Made by a program: the position numbers and the translations under genes | Assembly (NCBI GenBank): GCA_947165595.1 | Contig: CAMVAV010000014.1 | Span: 1-43,349 of the forward strand | Source: an uncultured Clostridia bacterium | Lineage (GTDB): Bacteria > Bacillota > Clostridia > Oscillospirales > Oscillospiraceae | Reading direction: 5' to 3' | DNA length: 43,349 nt | In this document: piece after piece, positions 1-7,780 of the stretch | How positions within the stretch are numbered: the stretch's first letter is position 1 | How the letters are laid out: each line of letters opens with the position of its first letter | The notes under the pieces: model-generated | Databases searched by the model: none | What the model saw: only the letters and a program-made list of their open reading frames with translations | What the model was told of the DNA's origin: nothing

Positions 1-440
1 TGCTGGAGCTTGCGCCGAACATCCGCCTCATTCAGGACGACAACACGCAGAACGCTTTGCTCAACGGGGAAGCGGCTGCCGCGTTCCTCTACACCTCTCA
101 GGTGACGCAGGTGGTGGCGGAGGACCCGTCGCTCAAGGTCGTCTATCCCGAGGAGGGGCTCGGCTTCGGCATCATGGCGGGCTTTATCCCCGTCAACGCC
201 CCGAACGCCAAGGCGGCGAACGAGTTCCTGAACTACATTTTGGAGCCGGAGGTCAGCAAGGCGTGCTTTGAGTACATCGGCTATGTCAACACCACCGGCG
301 CGGCGGACTCCATCGTGAACCCGGCGCTTGTGGCGCCGAAATCCGCCGGAGGCGGCGAGTTCATCATGAATGTCTCCGAGGAGGCAAACGACGCCTACAA
401 CCGCAACTGGACGGAATTCCGCGCCGCCTGCGGACAATAG
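1..440 (+). CDS. Spermidine/putrescine-type ABC transporter substrate-binding protein, C-terminal part
   Basis: Only the C-terminal part (about 145 residues) lies in the window; the gene begins upstream and is read in the frame starting at base 3. The sequence carries the features of the PotD-like SBP family near its C-terminus: a segment ending in GEAAAAFLYTSQV, the conserved FGIMAGFIPVNAPNAK stretch (a wall of the ligand cleft, like the 'W.D..viP..A.n' segment of PotD), and the ANEFLNYILEPEVSKA helix. It would act outside the membrane and pass a polyamine or related small cation to an ABC permease. It is a different protein from the PotD at 4954-6057, so this organism has at least two such binding proteins. 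A strong hairpin terminator follows at 460-489. Polyamine specificity is inferred from family resemblance only. Confidence 0.75.
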   Translation, partial: LELAPNIRLIQDDNTQNALLNGEAAAAFLYTSQVTQVVAEDPSLKVVYPEEGLGFGIMAGFIPVNAPNAKAANEFLNYILEPEVSKACFEYIGYVNTTGAADSIVNPALVAPKSAGGGEFIMNVSEEANDAYNRNWTEFRAACGQ

Positions 441-459
441 AATACGACAAGAAAAAATG

Positions 460-489
460 TGCGCCGGACCCCCGCGGGGGTCCGGCGCA
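460..489. terminator. Bidirectional intrinsic terminator
   Basis: A perfect 15+15 palindrome (TGCGCCGGACCCCCG and its complement) lies between the convergent ends of the binding-protein gene (stop at 438-440) and the LysR gene (stop at 505-507, minus strand). On the minus strand it is followed by a run of six T (bases 453-458), so it best serves the LysR transcript. On the plus strand the tail is only TAATTTG. Confidence 0.8.
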
Positions 490-504
490 TAATTTGTACG
501 GGGA

Positions 505-1401
505 TCAGAAGGGCTTTTTCGCCGCCTCGAGGATGGTGTCCAGCATACCCTGGATCTGCGGTGTAAGGACCTTGTTTTTATGATAGACCAGCTGCCGATA
601 CTGCCGCATCACACAGTTTTCCACCGGGATGATGGCGAGCTGCTGCTCGTGGATGCTCTTTTGCACCGTGTAACGCGGCAGGACGGAGAGATACTCCGGG
701 TTTTCCCAGATCAGGCGCAGGGCCAGCACGTCGCTCTCCAGCTCGCAAAACGGCTCAATGGCGAGATCGTGCCGCGCAAGCTCACGGTCAAACTCGTCGC
801 GGTAGGCGTTGTTGCGGTTCATCAGCACAAACGGATGCCCCACAAGCTCGTCGAGCCGGACGCTCTTTCCGGATGCCAGCGGGTTCTTGACGTTTGTGAC
901 GATGACGATGTCCTCCTCCGCCTCGAACACCTTGACGAACTGCGTGTCCAGCATCTGATCGTCCAGCGTGTAGAGAAGGTCCAGCTCGTTCTTGATCAAA
1001 AGCTCCTTGAGACGGGTGACGCTGTCGCCGTGGATGTTGGCGATGACGCGCGGAAAACGCGCGTGGAAGGAGGGGATAATGTCCGAAAAGGACGCGGTCA
1101 TCAGGGAATCAAGCGTCCCGACGCGCACCGTACCGGTCAGATCGGCGCTTTCGGTGGCAAAGGCGCTTGCCCGGGAGACCGCGCTGACGACGTCGCGCGC
1201 GTAGGAGACGAAATCCTTGCCGTACTGCGTGATCGAAACGTTTTTGCCGATGCGGTCGAACAGCTGTACGCCGAGCTCACGCTCCAGCTGCTGGATCTGC
1301 ACGGTCACGGCGGACTGGGAATAGTCCAGCGCCTCCGCTGCCTTGGAAAAGCTGTTGAGTTCTGTCACCTTGAGGAATGTGGTCAGATTGCGGATCTCCA
1401 T
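505..1401 (-). CDS. LysR family transcriptional regulator
   Basis: The 298-residue length is normal for the family. Residues 1-60 form the winged helix-turn-helix typical of LysR proteins (MEIRNLTTFLKV, SFSKAAEALDYSQSAVT, LEREL G..LFDR). Residues about 90-295 form the effector-binding domain with two alpha/beta lobes. These proteins usually activate or repress a neighbouring operon after binding a small molecule. Here the gene sits between a binding-protein gene and a lysozyme gene, both separated from it by a terminator or a gap, so its target is unclear; the upstream transporter (partly outside the window) is possible. It has its own promoter at 1448-1476. The ATG start has AAGAAGGGCTT just before it. 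The effector is unknown. Confidence 0.9.
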   Translation of the reverse strand: MEIRNLTTFLKVTELNSFSKAAEALDYSQSAVTVQIQQLERELGVQLFDRIGKNVSITQYGKDFVSYARDVVSAVSRASAFATESADLTGTVRVGTLDSLMTASFSDIIPSFHARFPRVIANIHGDSVTRLKELLIKNELDLLYTLDDQMLDTQFVKVFEAEEDIVIVTNVKNPLASGKSVRLDELVGHPFVLMNRNNAYRDEFDRELARHDLAIEPFCELESDVLALRLIWENPEYLSVLPRYTVQKSIHEQQLAIIPVENCVMRQYRQLVYHKNKVLTPQIQGMLDTILEAAKKPF

Positions 1402-1447
1402 AAGCCCTTCTTTCTCGGTTGAATAAAAACGATTGATTCATTTAAAT

Positions 1448-1476
1448 ATTTTAATAATTTTCAACTGATTTGTCAA
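1448..1476 (-). promoter_or_regulatory. Sigma-A promoter of the LysR gene
   Basis: Read on the minus strand: -35 TTGACA (1476-1471), 17-bp spacer, -10 TAAAAT (1453-1448). It sits about 50 bp upstream of the LysR start in an AT-rich patch, in contrast to the GC-rich genes. The AT-rich downstream stretch (1415-1447) would be a natural place for LysR autoregulation. Confidence 0.7.
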
Positions 1477-1503
1477 GGGGAAAATGCATATTCTGCATAA
1501 AAG

Positions 1504-3525
1504 TCAGCGGAGAAACCACAGGTCCATGTCCACGCCGTCGTTGATACCGTCCAGATCGCCGGAGGAGGTATATTGCCAAATCTCAAAATCGTACATGAAG
1601 CGGGGGTATTCGCCGTTGTACTGTCCCGCGTACCAGATGGCGTAATCCTTCAGTCTGCCGACGTTGTAGCGCACATAGCCGTCATAGGCGTTCATGTAGA
1701 CCATCGGCGTATATCCGGCCTCCCTGATCCGCTCGCAGAAGGCGACCGCGCAGTCGCACACGACGGAGACGGGAAGGTCGTTTGTGCGCGCGCTCTTGCT
1801 GCCCGCGGTCTCCCAGTCGAAGACGACGGGACCGTCGACGCGCCTGCCGCGCAGCTTGTCGATCACATAGTCCGCCTCCTCGACGGCCTCCGCCGTCGTG
1901 ACCGCCTGGGAGTAGAAGTAGTAACCGAGTCGGAGCCCTTCGGCGTTCGCGCTGGCGTAATACTCCTCAAAGCAAGCGTCGTCGTAGATCTGCCCCTCGG
2001 TCCAGCCGCGGCCGCCGACGCGCAGGATCGCAAAGTCAATGCCGTCCGCCGCGGCCTTCTCCCAGTCGATCTCGCCCTGGTGCTTTGAGACGTCGATGCC
2101 GCGCAGCACCGCGACGCCCGGCTCATCGTAGGCCATCGTGTTCCCCTCGCCGGAGAAGCTGTTTTTATTGTAGCGGTTGAGCGGAACGTCGGAGGCAATT
2201 TCATAGGTCCGCGATTCATAGCGAATGGTCTGCACCGTCTCGAGGGCGATGGTATTGCGCAGCCGCCAGACGATGGCGGATACCTCCGCGCGCGTGAGCG
2301 GCTTGCTGGGATAGAGATGCATTTCGTCATGCTCCCTGATCCCCGTGAGCACGCCGATCTCATAAAGCGCGGCGGCGTAGCCGTCGTCCGAGTCGGCAAA
2401 GGGGGAGTCGGTGAAGACCTGGCCGAAGCCAATCGCTCTCGCGGCGAGATACGCCACGTCCACGCGGCGGATGGGAGCGTCCAGGCTGTCGAGCAGGGCG
2501 GCGGAGAGCAGGTCGTTCGCGTGCGCGTAATCCGCGTAGCCGCTTGCCCAGTGCTCGCCCGTCGCCGCCTGCTCCTCGTGTCCGGCGGCGAGCAGGATCA
2601 GCTTGAGCGCTTCGCCCACCGTTACGGAGGAGGAGGGATCGAAGCTGCCGTCGCCGCGCCCGCTGACTACGCCGCCTTCGTTGAGCTCCATGACATAGTC
2701 GTAGTACCAGTCGCCCTCGCGTACATCGTCAAAGCGGTTGGAGTAGGTGTTTTTCTCCCAGATCGGCGTGGTGATCCGGCTGGCGGTGACCGTGTCGCCC
2801 ACATGGAGCACGCTGCCGTCCGAGGTGCGCACGCCGGTGAGCGTATAGCCCAGCAGGAACATGGTCGGGAACGCGTCATATACGCCGCCGCGCTCATAGA
2901 CGGCGAAATCGGTGTTGCACTTGACGCCGTCCCTCTTGGCAACGGCGAGATAGGCGAACTCGTCCCTGTTCTCCGCGCTGCCGTCCATGTAGAGCGCCGC
3001 TTCCTCCAGCCGGCGCTCGGCAAGCCCGGGGGCGACCTTGCCGCCCTCGTGGCTCCAGACGCCGAAGGCGCGCGCCGTCTCGCGGCGGGTCGGCTGCGTA
3101 TCCCCACGCACGAGCTTCAAAAGCGCGCTGTTGCCCCGCAGCCAGGAGGAGCCCAGCGTGTAGGTGAAATCCACCAGCGCGTCAAACTGCGCCTGTGTGG
3201 GCGTGATGCCGTTCCGCGAGAAAAACGCGTTGAGGTCCGTTTCGATGCCCTTCAGCTCCGCGCGCACCAGCTCCGCCGCCTCCTCCTCGGTGACGCCGTC
3301 GGGGAATGCGTTTTCCTTCACCTGCGAGCCGTAGCCGACGTACCAGTGTCCGTTTTCATAGTACATCTCGGGCGAGAAGCTCTCGTAGCGCCGGATCAGC
3401 TCGATCGCGGTGTCGCCCGTCTTCAGGTCGTCATAGGCGCGCGCGTCGCAGGAAAAGAGGGGCAGAAGCAACAGAAGAAGAACGCCCGCAAGAAGGACGT
3501 CAAATTGTGTCGTATTTCGTTTCAT
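1504..3525 (-). CDS. Secreted double lysozyme: GH24 + three SLH domains + GH25
   Basis: A 673-residue exported cell-wall hydrolase. Residues 1-30 are a signal peptide with a long leucine core (LLAGVLLLLLLPLFS). Residues 38-180 resemble GH24 (T4/phage) lysozyme: the RRYESF segment carries the catalytic Glu (E48) and WYVGYGS matches the W-T-I-G-Y-G motif, but the usual Asp and Thr of the E-D-T triad look replaced (Glu/Asn near 57-58, Tyr for Thr). Residues 263-425 hold three S-layer homology repeats (FDDVREGDWYYDYV, GDGSFDPSSSVTVGEA, YPSKPLTRAEVSAIVWRL), which bind secondary wall polymer. Residues 474-665 are a GH25 muramidase with GIDVSKHQG (D478) and VVFDWE (D570/E572), intact in all key acids. 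It cuts the muramic acid-glucosamine bond, anchored to its own wall. Weak SD AAAGGA before the ATG. Possibly co-transcribed with the radical SAM gene 59 bp upstream. Confidence 0.9.
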   Translation of the reverse strand: MKRNTTQFDVLLAGVLLLLLLPLFSCDARAYDDLKTGDTAIELIRRYESFSPEMYYENGHWYVGYGSQVKENAFPDGVTEEEAAELVRAELKGIETDLNAFFSRNGITPTQAQFDALVDFTYTLGSSWLRGNSALLKLVRGDTQPTRRETARAFGVWSHEGGKVAPGLAERRLEEAALYMDGSAENRDEFAYLAVAKRDGVKCNTDFAVYERGGVYDAFPTMFLLGYTLTGVRTSDGSVLHVGDTVTASRITTPIWEKNTYSNRFDDVREGDWYYDYVMELNEGGVVSGRGDGSFDPSSSVTVGEALKLILLAAGHEEQAATGEHWASGYADYAHANDLLSAALLDSLDAPIRRVDVAYLAARAIGFGQVFTDSPFADSDDGYAAALYEIGVLTGIREHDEMHLYPSKPLTRAEVSAIVWRLRNTIALETVQTIRYESRTYEIASDVPLNRYNKNSFSGEGNTMAYDEPGVAVLRGIDVSKHQGEIDWEKAAADGIDFAILRVGGRGWTEGQIYDDACFEEYYASANAEGLRLGYYFYSQAVTTAEAVEEADYVIDKLRGRRVDGPVVFDWETAGSKSARTNDLPVSVVCDCAVAFCERIREAGYTPMVYMNAYDGYVRYNVGRLKDYAIWYAGQYNGEYPRFMYDFEIWQYTSSGDLDGINDGVDMDLWFLR

Positions 3526-3584
3526 GAAAGCTTTCCTTTGTGTCTTTTCTTTAAAGTATGTCCGGCTGATCGCCGCGCGGCTCC

Positions 3585-4454
3585 TTACAGGCCCAGCTCG
3601 ACGGCGCGGCGGAAGCGCACCTCACCGGCGAGCGCCTTGTCGATCTGTGCGATCAGCGCCTCACGGTCGCGGTTGAGCGTGCCGCGCAGCGGGAGATAGT
3701 TCGAGGCGTGGTTGGAGCGGAAGACGCTGCCGTCGCTGTCGATGTGCTGCAAGATGACGCGGTTCTCCATCGCCAGCTCCTTCGGGCCGAGCATCGTCAG
3801 CTCGCCGTTTTCGATCCAGTCGTGCAGGGGCGTGCCGCTGTAGACGCGCAGCGTCAGCATTGCGACGTAATCCGCCTTGATGCGCGAGAGCGCCGCAGCG
3901 GTGGCGACGGCGTGCTCCTCGCTCTGCTCTCTGCCGCCCATGCCGTTGATGGCGGTGACCGAGAGCGTCATCCCCGCCGCCTTCGCGCGCAGCGAGTGCT
4001 CGATGATCTCCTCCGCCGTCACGCCCTTGTCGTACTTTTTGAGCAGCGGCTCCAGACCCGTTTCGAGTCCGACATAAACCAGCGCGAGACCGTGCTCGCG
4101 CAGCGACCGCAGCTCCGCGTCGGTCTTGCGCATCAGCGCCTTGGTGGAGGCGTAGGCACTCACGCGCTCGCACTCGGGGAAGTGGTCGCGGATATAGTCG
4201 AGCACGCTGAGCAGATAGTCCATCGGCAGGATCAGCGCGTCCCCGTCGGCGAGAAAGATGCGCTCGATGTGCGGATAGTAGACGCGCGCCTCCGCCAGAT
4301 CACCGAGCACCTGCTCCAGCGGGTTGATGGAGAAGGTCTTCTCCTTGTACATAATGCAGAACGCACATTTGTTGTGGCTGCACCCGAGGGTGCACTGGAC
4401 GATCAGACTGTGCGCCTCGCTGGGCGGGCGGTAAACGCTGCCGGAATAGTGCAT
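3585..4454 (-). CDS. Radical SAM protein of unknown substrate
   Basis: 289 residues with a radical SAM core over most of the length. The cluster motif is GCSHNKCAFC, that is C-x4-C-x2-C instead of the textbook C-x3-C-x2-C; this variant is seen in a group of Firmicutes radical SAM proteins annotated only by fold. Other core features are visible: the FLADGDALILP strand (binding S-adenosylmethionine), VGLETG and the SVTAINGMGG loop. No extra iron-sulfur (SPASM) domain or B12 domain is present. The start codon lies 1 bp after the stop of the upstream thioesterase gene, and its ribosome binding site AAGGAG sits inside the end of that gene, so the two are translated as a pair. The reaction is unknown. 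Confidence 0.85.
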   Translation of the reverse strand: MHYSGSVYRPPSEAHSLIVQCTLGCSHNKCAFCIMYKEKTFSINPLEQVLGDLAEARVYYPHIERIFLADGDALILPMDYLLSVLDYIRDHFPECERVSAYASTKALMRKTDAELRSLREHGLALVYVGLETGLEPLLKKYDKGVTAEEIIEHSLRAKAAGMTLSVTAINGMGGREQSEEHAVATAAALSRIKADYVAMLTLRVYSGTPLHDWIENGELTMLGPKELAMENRVILQHIDSDGSVFRSNHASNYLPLRGTLNRDREALIAQIDKALAGEVRFRRAVELGL

Positions 4455-4455
4455 C

Positions 4456-4854
4456 TCAATTCTCCTTTTTCAGCTTGCCCTCGCACTTGGACAGAAAACG
4501 TTCCACGTCTATGATCGCGCGCTGATGCGTCCCCTCGCCGATCAGGCCGGCGTCGTCGTAGCCGGCGACCCGGAAATCGAAAATTTTTCCGTTTTCGGAG
4601 ATGTGCGTGATCTCCGCCTCCGCGCGCAGCTTCATACCGATGGGAGAGGGAGAAACGTGCGCAATATCGAGTTTTACGCCGACGCTGCTCTTGCCCTCGG
4701 GCAGCTCGCGCTGCATGAGGCAGAACGCGGCGTTTTCCATCATCGCCGCAAGGAACGGCGTACCGAAAACCGGCAGAGCGCCGCTGCCGAGGCTGGCGGC
4801 GGTATTCTCCTCCGTGACGAGGCCCGTGACCTCATAGCGGTCTCCAACCTGCAT
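4456..4854 (-). CDS. FlK-like hotdog-fold thioesterase
   Basis: 132 residues starting at the ATG at 4854, chosen because GGAGGT sits 6 bases upstream; a longer in-frame reading to 4914 would begin inside the terminator/promoter region. The sequence matches the fluoroacetyl-CoA thioesterase (FlK)/DUF4442-like hotdog group: VTEENTAASLGSGALPVFGTP, then MENAAFCLM in the central helix, the VGVKLDIAHVSPSPIGMKL strand and an acidic FDFRVAGYDDAGLIGEGTHQR segment. Members hydrolyse acyl-CoA thioesters in the cytoplasm; the conserved Glu in MENAA and His in THQR are the likely active-site groups. Here fluoroacetate is unlikely to be the substrate; the physiological thioester is unknown. Coupled with the downstream radical SAM gene. 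Confidence 0.8.
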   Translation of the reverse strand: MQVGDRYEVTGLVTEENTAASLGSGALPVFGTPFLAAMMENAAFCLMQRELPEGKSSVGVKLDIAHVSPSPIGMKLRAEAEITHISENGKIFDFRVAGYDDAGLIGEGTHQRAIIDVERFLSKCEGKLKKEN

Positions 4855-4885
4855 AACAATACCTCCAATGATCAGAATGCAATAT

Positions 4886-4914
4886 ATTGTAGCATAAAAG
4901 AGGCACCGGCACAA
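4886..4914 (-). promoter_or_regulatory. Promoter of the thioesterase-radical SAM pair, nested in the pot terminator
   Basis: On the minus strand: -35 TTGTGC (4914-4909), 17 bp, -10 TACAAT (4891-4886). The -35 hexamer lies in the loop of the hairpin that ends the potABCD transcript. The expected transcript would have a leader of about 25 nt containing the GGAGGT site. Confidence 0.55.
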
Positions 4915-4931
4915 GAGCCGGCGCCTCTTTT
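4896..4931 (-). terminator. Intrinsic terminator of the potABCD operon
   Basis: Read on the minus strand: AAAAGAGGCGCCGGC, loop TCTTGT, GCCGGTGCCTCTTTT. The 15-bp stem has one G-U pair and ends in a T run. It starts 22 bp after the potD stop. Confidence 0.85.
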
Positions 4932-4953
4932 GGAAAAATTTCCGCTTGCGCGC

Positions 4954-6057
4954 TCAGTTCTCCGCCTTGACGCGGATCCAGAGCTTGCTCAGCTCGCGCT
5001 GGAGCGTGACGTTGTCGTGGAAGATCTCGTCCTTGTCGTAGCCGCTGCGGGGGAGATACGCCTCGTTATAGGCGTAGAGCTCCGTGTTCGTGCTCATTTC
5101 CTTGAGCACCTCGGCGTTCGGGGAGGCATAGCCGACGGTGCTGGAGTTGTCGAAGGACGCGTCGTAGGTGAGGACGTAGTTGATGAACTCATGCGCCAGC
5201 TTGGGGTTTTCAGCGTTCGTCGGAATGACCATCGCGTCGCACCAGATGTTCGTGCCCTCCTTGGGCATGCTGAAGCTCATCTCCTCGTTCTCGTCGAGGA
5301 TGACAGTCGCGTCGCCGCTGTAGACGACCGCGATGTCCATCTCGCCGTTCATCATGGAGTCGATGACCTCGTCGGTGACATAGATCGGGGCCATGGTGTT
5401 GTTCATTTCACGCAGCCACTCGTACGCCTCCTCGATCTCGCCGGAGTCGGAGGTGTTCATCGAATAGCCCAGCGCCTTGAACGCCATCATGAAGGAGTCG
5501 CGCTCGGAGTCGTAGATGTAAATGCGGCCGGCGTAGTCGGTATCGCGCAGGATCGACCAGCCCTCCGCCTCGACCACGCTGGGATCGACGTTGTTGTGGT
5601 TGTAGACCAGGCCGACGCTGCCCCAGAAGTAGGGCACGGAGTACGTCCCGTCCGGGTCATAGCCGAGGCCCACGACCTGCTCGGCAAGGTTGCCGAGGTT
5701 GGGGATCAGGCTCTTGTCGAGCGGCTGGAGATAATTTCCGGCGATCAGACGCTCGATCATGTAGTCCGAGGGGATCAGCACGTCGTAGGAGTCGCCCGCC
5801 TGCAGCTTGGTGTACATCATTTCGTTGGAGTCGAAGTTCTCGACGATGACCTTGACGCCGAACTGCTTTTCAAAGTTCGAGATCAGGTTCTCGCCCAGAT
5901 ACTCGCCGGGGAGGTAGAGCTTGAGCACGGCGGAGCCGTACTTGGCCGCTGCGTCCGACTCCGAAGTGCCGCCGCCGCTGCCGTCGCCGCCGCCGCAGCC
6001 GGCAAGGGCGAGGGTGAGGAATACCGCCGTCAGCAGAAGAGAGATTGCCTTTTTCAT
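4954..6057 (-). CDS. potD: Spermidine/putrescine-binding lipoprotein PotD
   Basis: 367 residues. The N-terminus is a lipoprotein signal (LTLALAGCGGG, lipidated Cys21) followed by a Gly/Ser-rich linker, so the protein is tethered outside the membrane. The body matches PotD: LKLYLPGEYLGENLISNFEKQ (strand and 'W..Yi.ee....F'), YDVLIPSDYMIERLI, VPYFWGSVGLVYN, the MMNGEMDIAVVYSGDA segment lining the polyamine cleft, and IWCDAMVIPTNAENPKLAHEFINY. It captures polyamines and hands them to PotBC. It is the last gene of XRE-potABCD, 78 bp after potC, as is common. Polyamine type (spermidine or putrescine) cannot be told from sequence by eye. Confidence 0.93.
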   Translation of the reverse strand: MKKAISLLLTAVFLTLALAGCGGGDGSGGGTSESDAAAKYGSAVLKLYLPGEYLGENLISNFEKQFGVKVIVENFDSNEMMYTKLQAGDSYDVLIPSDYMIERLIAGNYLQPLDKSLIPNLGNLAEQVVGLGYDPDGTYSVPYFWGSVGLVYNHNNVDPSVVEAEGWSILRDTDYAGRIYIYDSERDSFMMAFKALGYSMNTSDSGEIEEAYEWLREMNNTMAPIYVTDEVIDSMMNGEMDIAVVYSGDATVILDENEEMSFSMPKEGTNIWCDAMVIPTNAENPKLAHEFINYVLTYDASFDNSSTVGYASPNAEVLKEMSTNTELYAYNEAYLPRSGYDKDEIFHDNVTLQRELSKLWIRVKAEN

Positions 6058-6135
6058 GTTGTTTTGCTCCTTTTCATTCCAATATTTCTGAACCGATTTC
6101 TTCCAAAGTGGGGTGTCCCGATGAAAGTGTGCGCG

Positions 6136-6936
6136 CTATTGTTTCTTCTTTTCCTTCTTCTCGCGGATGATCGGAACGATATTGACAATGCCGAGCGCCA
6201 CCGTGATGAGCAGGATCACGATCGTCGAAAGCGCGTTGATCGAGGGGTTGACGCGCTTGGACATCGTGTAGACGAGGATGGAAATGTTGTTCACGCCGTT
6301 GCCGGTGGTGAAATACGAGATCACGAAGTCGTCGAAGCTCATCGTGAACGCGATCAGCGCGCCGGAGACGATGCCGGGGCGGATCTGCGGCACGATGACG
6401 CGCGTGAGCGCCTGAAACGGCGTCGCGCCGAGGTCGAGCGCCGCTTCGATCAGATTGGGATCGAGGGAGCGCAGCTTAGGCGTCACCGAGAGCATGACGT
6501 AGGGGATGCAGAACATGATGTGCGCGAGCAGCATCGTGAGGAAGCCCTTTTTTACGGCAAGCACGCTGAAGAACATCAGCAGGCTGATCGCCGTGACGAT
6601 ATCGGGGTTCATCACGGGCAGGTCGTTCACGCGCTCCACGATCGCGGTGAGCACCTTGCTCGACCTGGAAAGCCCGATCGCCGTGATCGTGCCGACGACG
6701 GTGGAGACCAGCGTGGCGATCACCGCGATCAGCACCGTGTACAGGATCGCCTCCGTCATGGCGGAGTCTGAGAACATCTTCTCGTACCAGCGCAGGGAGA
6801 AGCCGCTGAATTTCGTGAGCGAGCGCGAGTCGTTGAAGGAGAACACGATGATATAGAAAATGGGAAAGTAGAAGAACAGCAGCGTCAGCGCGAGAATGAT
6901 CTTGCCGCCGATCCTGCGGGATTTCTTTTCGTCCAT
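6136..6936 (-). CDS. potC: Spermidine/putrescine ABC transporter permease PotC
   Basis: 266 residues with about six membrane helices. The N-terminus matches PotC (LALTLLFFYFPIFYIIVFSFNDSR). The EAA loop that docks on the ATPase is EAALDLGATPFQALTRVIVPQ followed by IRPGIVSGALIAFTMSFDDFVISYF, the usual PotC signature. Forms the membrane channel with PotB. Starts 7 bp after the potB stop, so it is translated in the same operon. The C-terminus ends in a lysine-rich tail (REKKEKKKQ) in the cytoplasm. Confidence 0.94.
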   Translation of the reverse strand: MDEKKSRRIGGKIILALTLLFFYFPIFYIIVFSFNDSRSLTKFSGFSLRWYEKMFSDSAMTEAILYTVLIAVIATLVSTVVGTITAIGLSRSSKVLTAIVERVNDLPVMNPDIVTAISLLMFFSVLAVKKGFLTMLLAHIMFCIPYVMLSVTPKLRSLDPNLIEAALDLGATPFQALTRVIVPQIRPGIVSGALIAFTMSFDDFVISYFTTGNGVNNISILVYTMSKRVNPSINALSTIVILLITVALGIVNIVPIIREKKEKKKQ

Positions 6937-6943
6937 GCCGTGC

Positions 6944-7780
6944 TCACTCCTTTCCGCCCGACGCGACCGAGACGTCGATCTTGCGCGTAAAGTACATCGA
7001 GAGCATGATGATGACCGCCATGATCATTGAGATCGCGCTGCCGAAGTTCCAGTCGCCGGAGGTGAGGAACTGCGATTCGATCACGTTGCCGACGAGAACG
7101 TACTGTCCGCCGCCGAGCAGCTTTGGAATAAAGAAGCTGGACACCGCGGGCAGAAATACCAGCGTGATGCCGGAGACGACGCCGGGCAGCGACAGGGGAA
7201 GGGTGACGCGCAGGAAGGACTGCACGTTGTTCGCGCCGAGGTCCGCCGCCGCGTTGAGCAGATTTTTGTCCATCTTGTTCAGCGAGGTATGGATCTGCAG
7301 GATCATGAAGGGGATAAAGTTGTAGACCATACCGAGGATAACGGCAAAGCTCGTGTGGAGCATGGTGACCGGCCCGATGCCGAAGAGCCCGAGAAAAGCG
7401 TTGAGCACGCCGTCGTCCTTGAGGATGCCGAGCCACGCGTAGGTGCGCACCAGCATGTTGACCCAGGTGGGCATGGTGATGAGCAGAATCATGACCGTCT
7501 CGCCGTGCTCGGACAGGTGCGCGATCGCATAGGCGATCGGATAGCCGAGCAGCACGCAGATCAGCGTCGTGAAGAACGCGATGTACAGCGAGCGCCAGAG
7601 CACCGCGCGAAAGATCTTGTCGGTGACAAAGCGGACGAAGTTGTCAAACGTAAAGCGGAAGGTGAGCACGTCGTTGCCGGACTGGGTGAAGGCATACAGC
7701 ACGATCAGCAGCATCGGCACAACGATCATGACCGTGATCCACGCGACATACGGATAGGTCATCGAGCGAAATTGCTTCAC
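6944..7780 (-). CDS. potB: Spermidine/putrescine ABC transporter permease PotB
   Basis: 278 residues, about six membrane helices. Typical PotB features: [23 protein letters not shown] in helix 1, [13 protein letters not shown], and the ATPase-docking EAA loop [21 protein letters not shown] followed by [29 protein letters not shown]. Partner of PotC. The start overlaps the potA stop by 4 bp, indicating translational coupling with the ATPase gene. Confidence 0.94.
   Translation of the reverse strand: MKQFRSMTYPYVAWITVMIVVPMLLIVLYAFTQSGNDVLTFRFTFDNFVRFVTDKIFRAVLWRSLYIAFFTTLICVLLGYPIAYAIAHLSEHGETVMILLITMPTWVNMLVRTYAWLGILKDDGVLNAFLGLFGIGPVTMLHTSFAVILGMVYNFIPFMILQIHTSLNKMDKNLLNAAADLGANNVQSFLRVTLPLSLPGVVSGITLVFLPAVSSFFIPKLLGGGQYVLVGNVIESQFLTSGDWNFGSAISMIMAVIIMLSMYFTRKIDVSVASGGKE

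Noticed and set aside
4525-6771. 748-codon open frame on the plus strand
   Set aside because: It is antisense to the thioesterase, potD and potC genes, rich in Arg/His/Asp, and resembles no protein.
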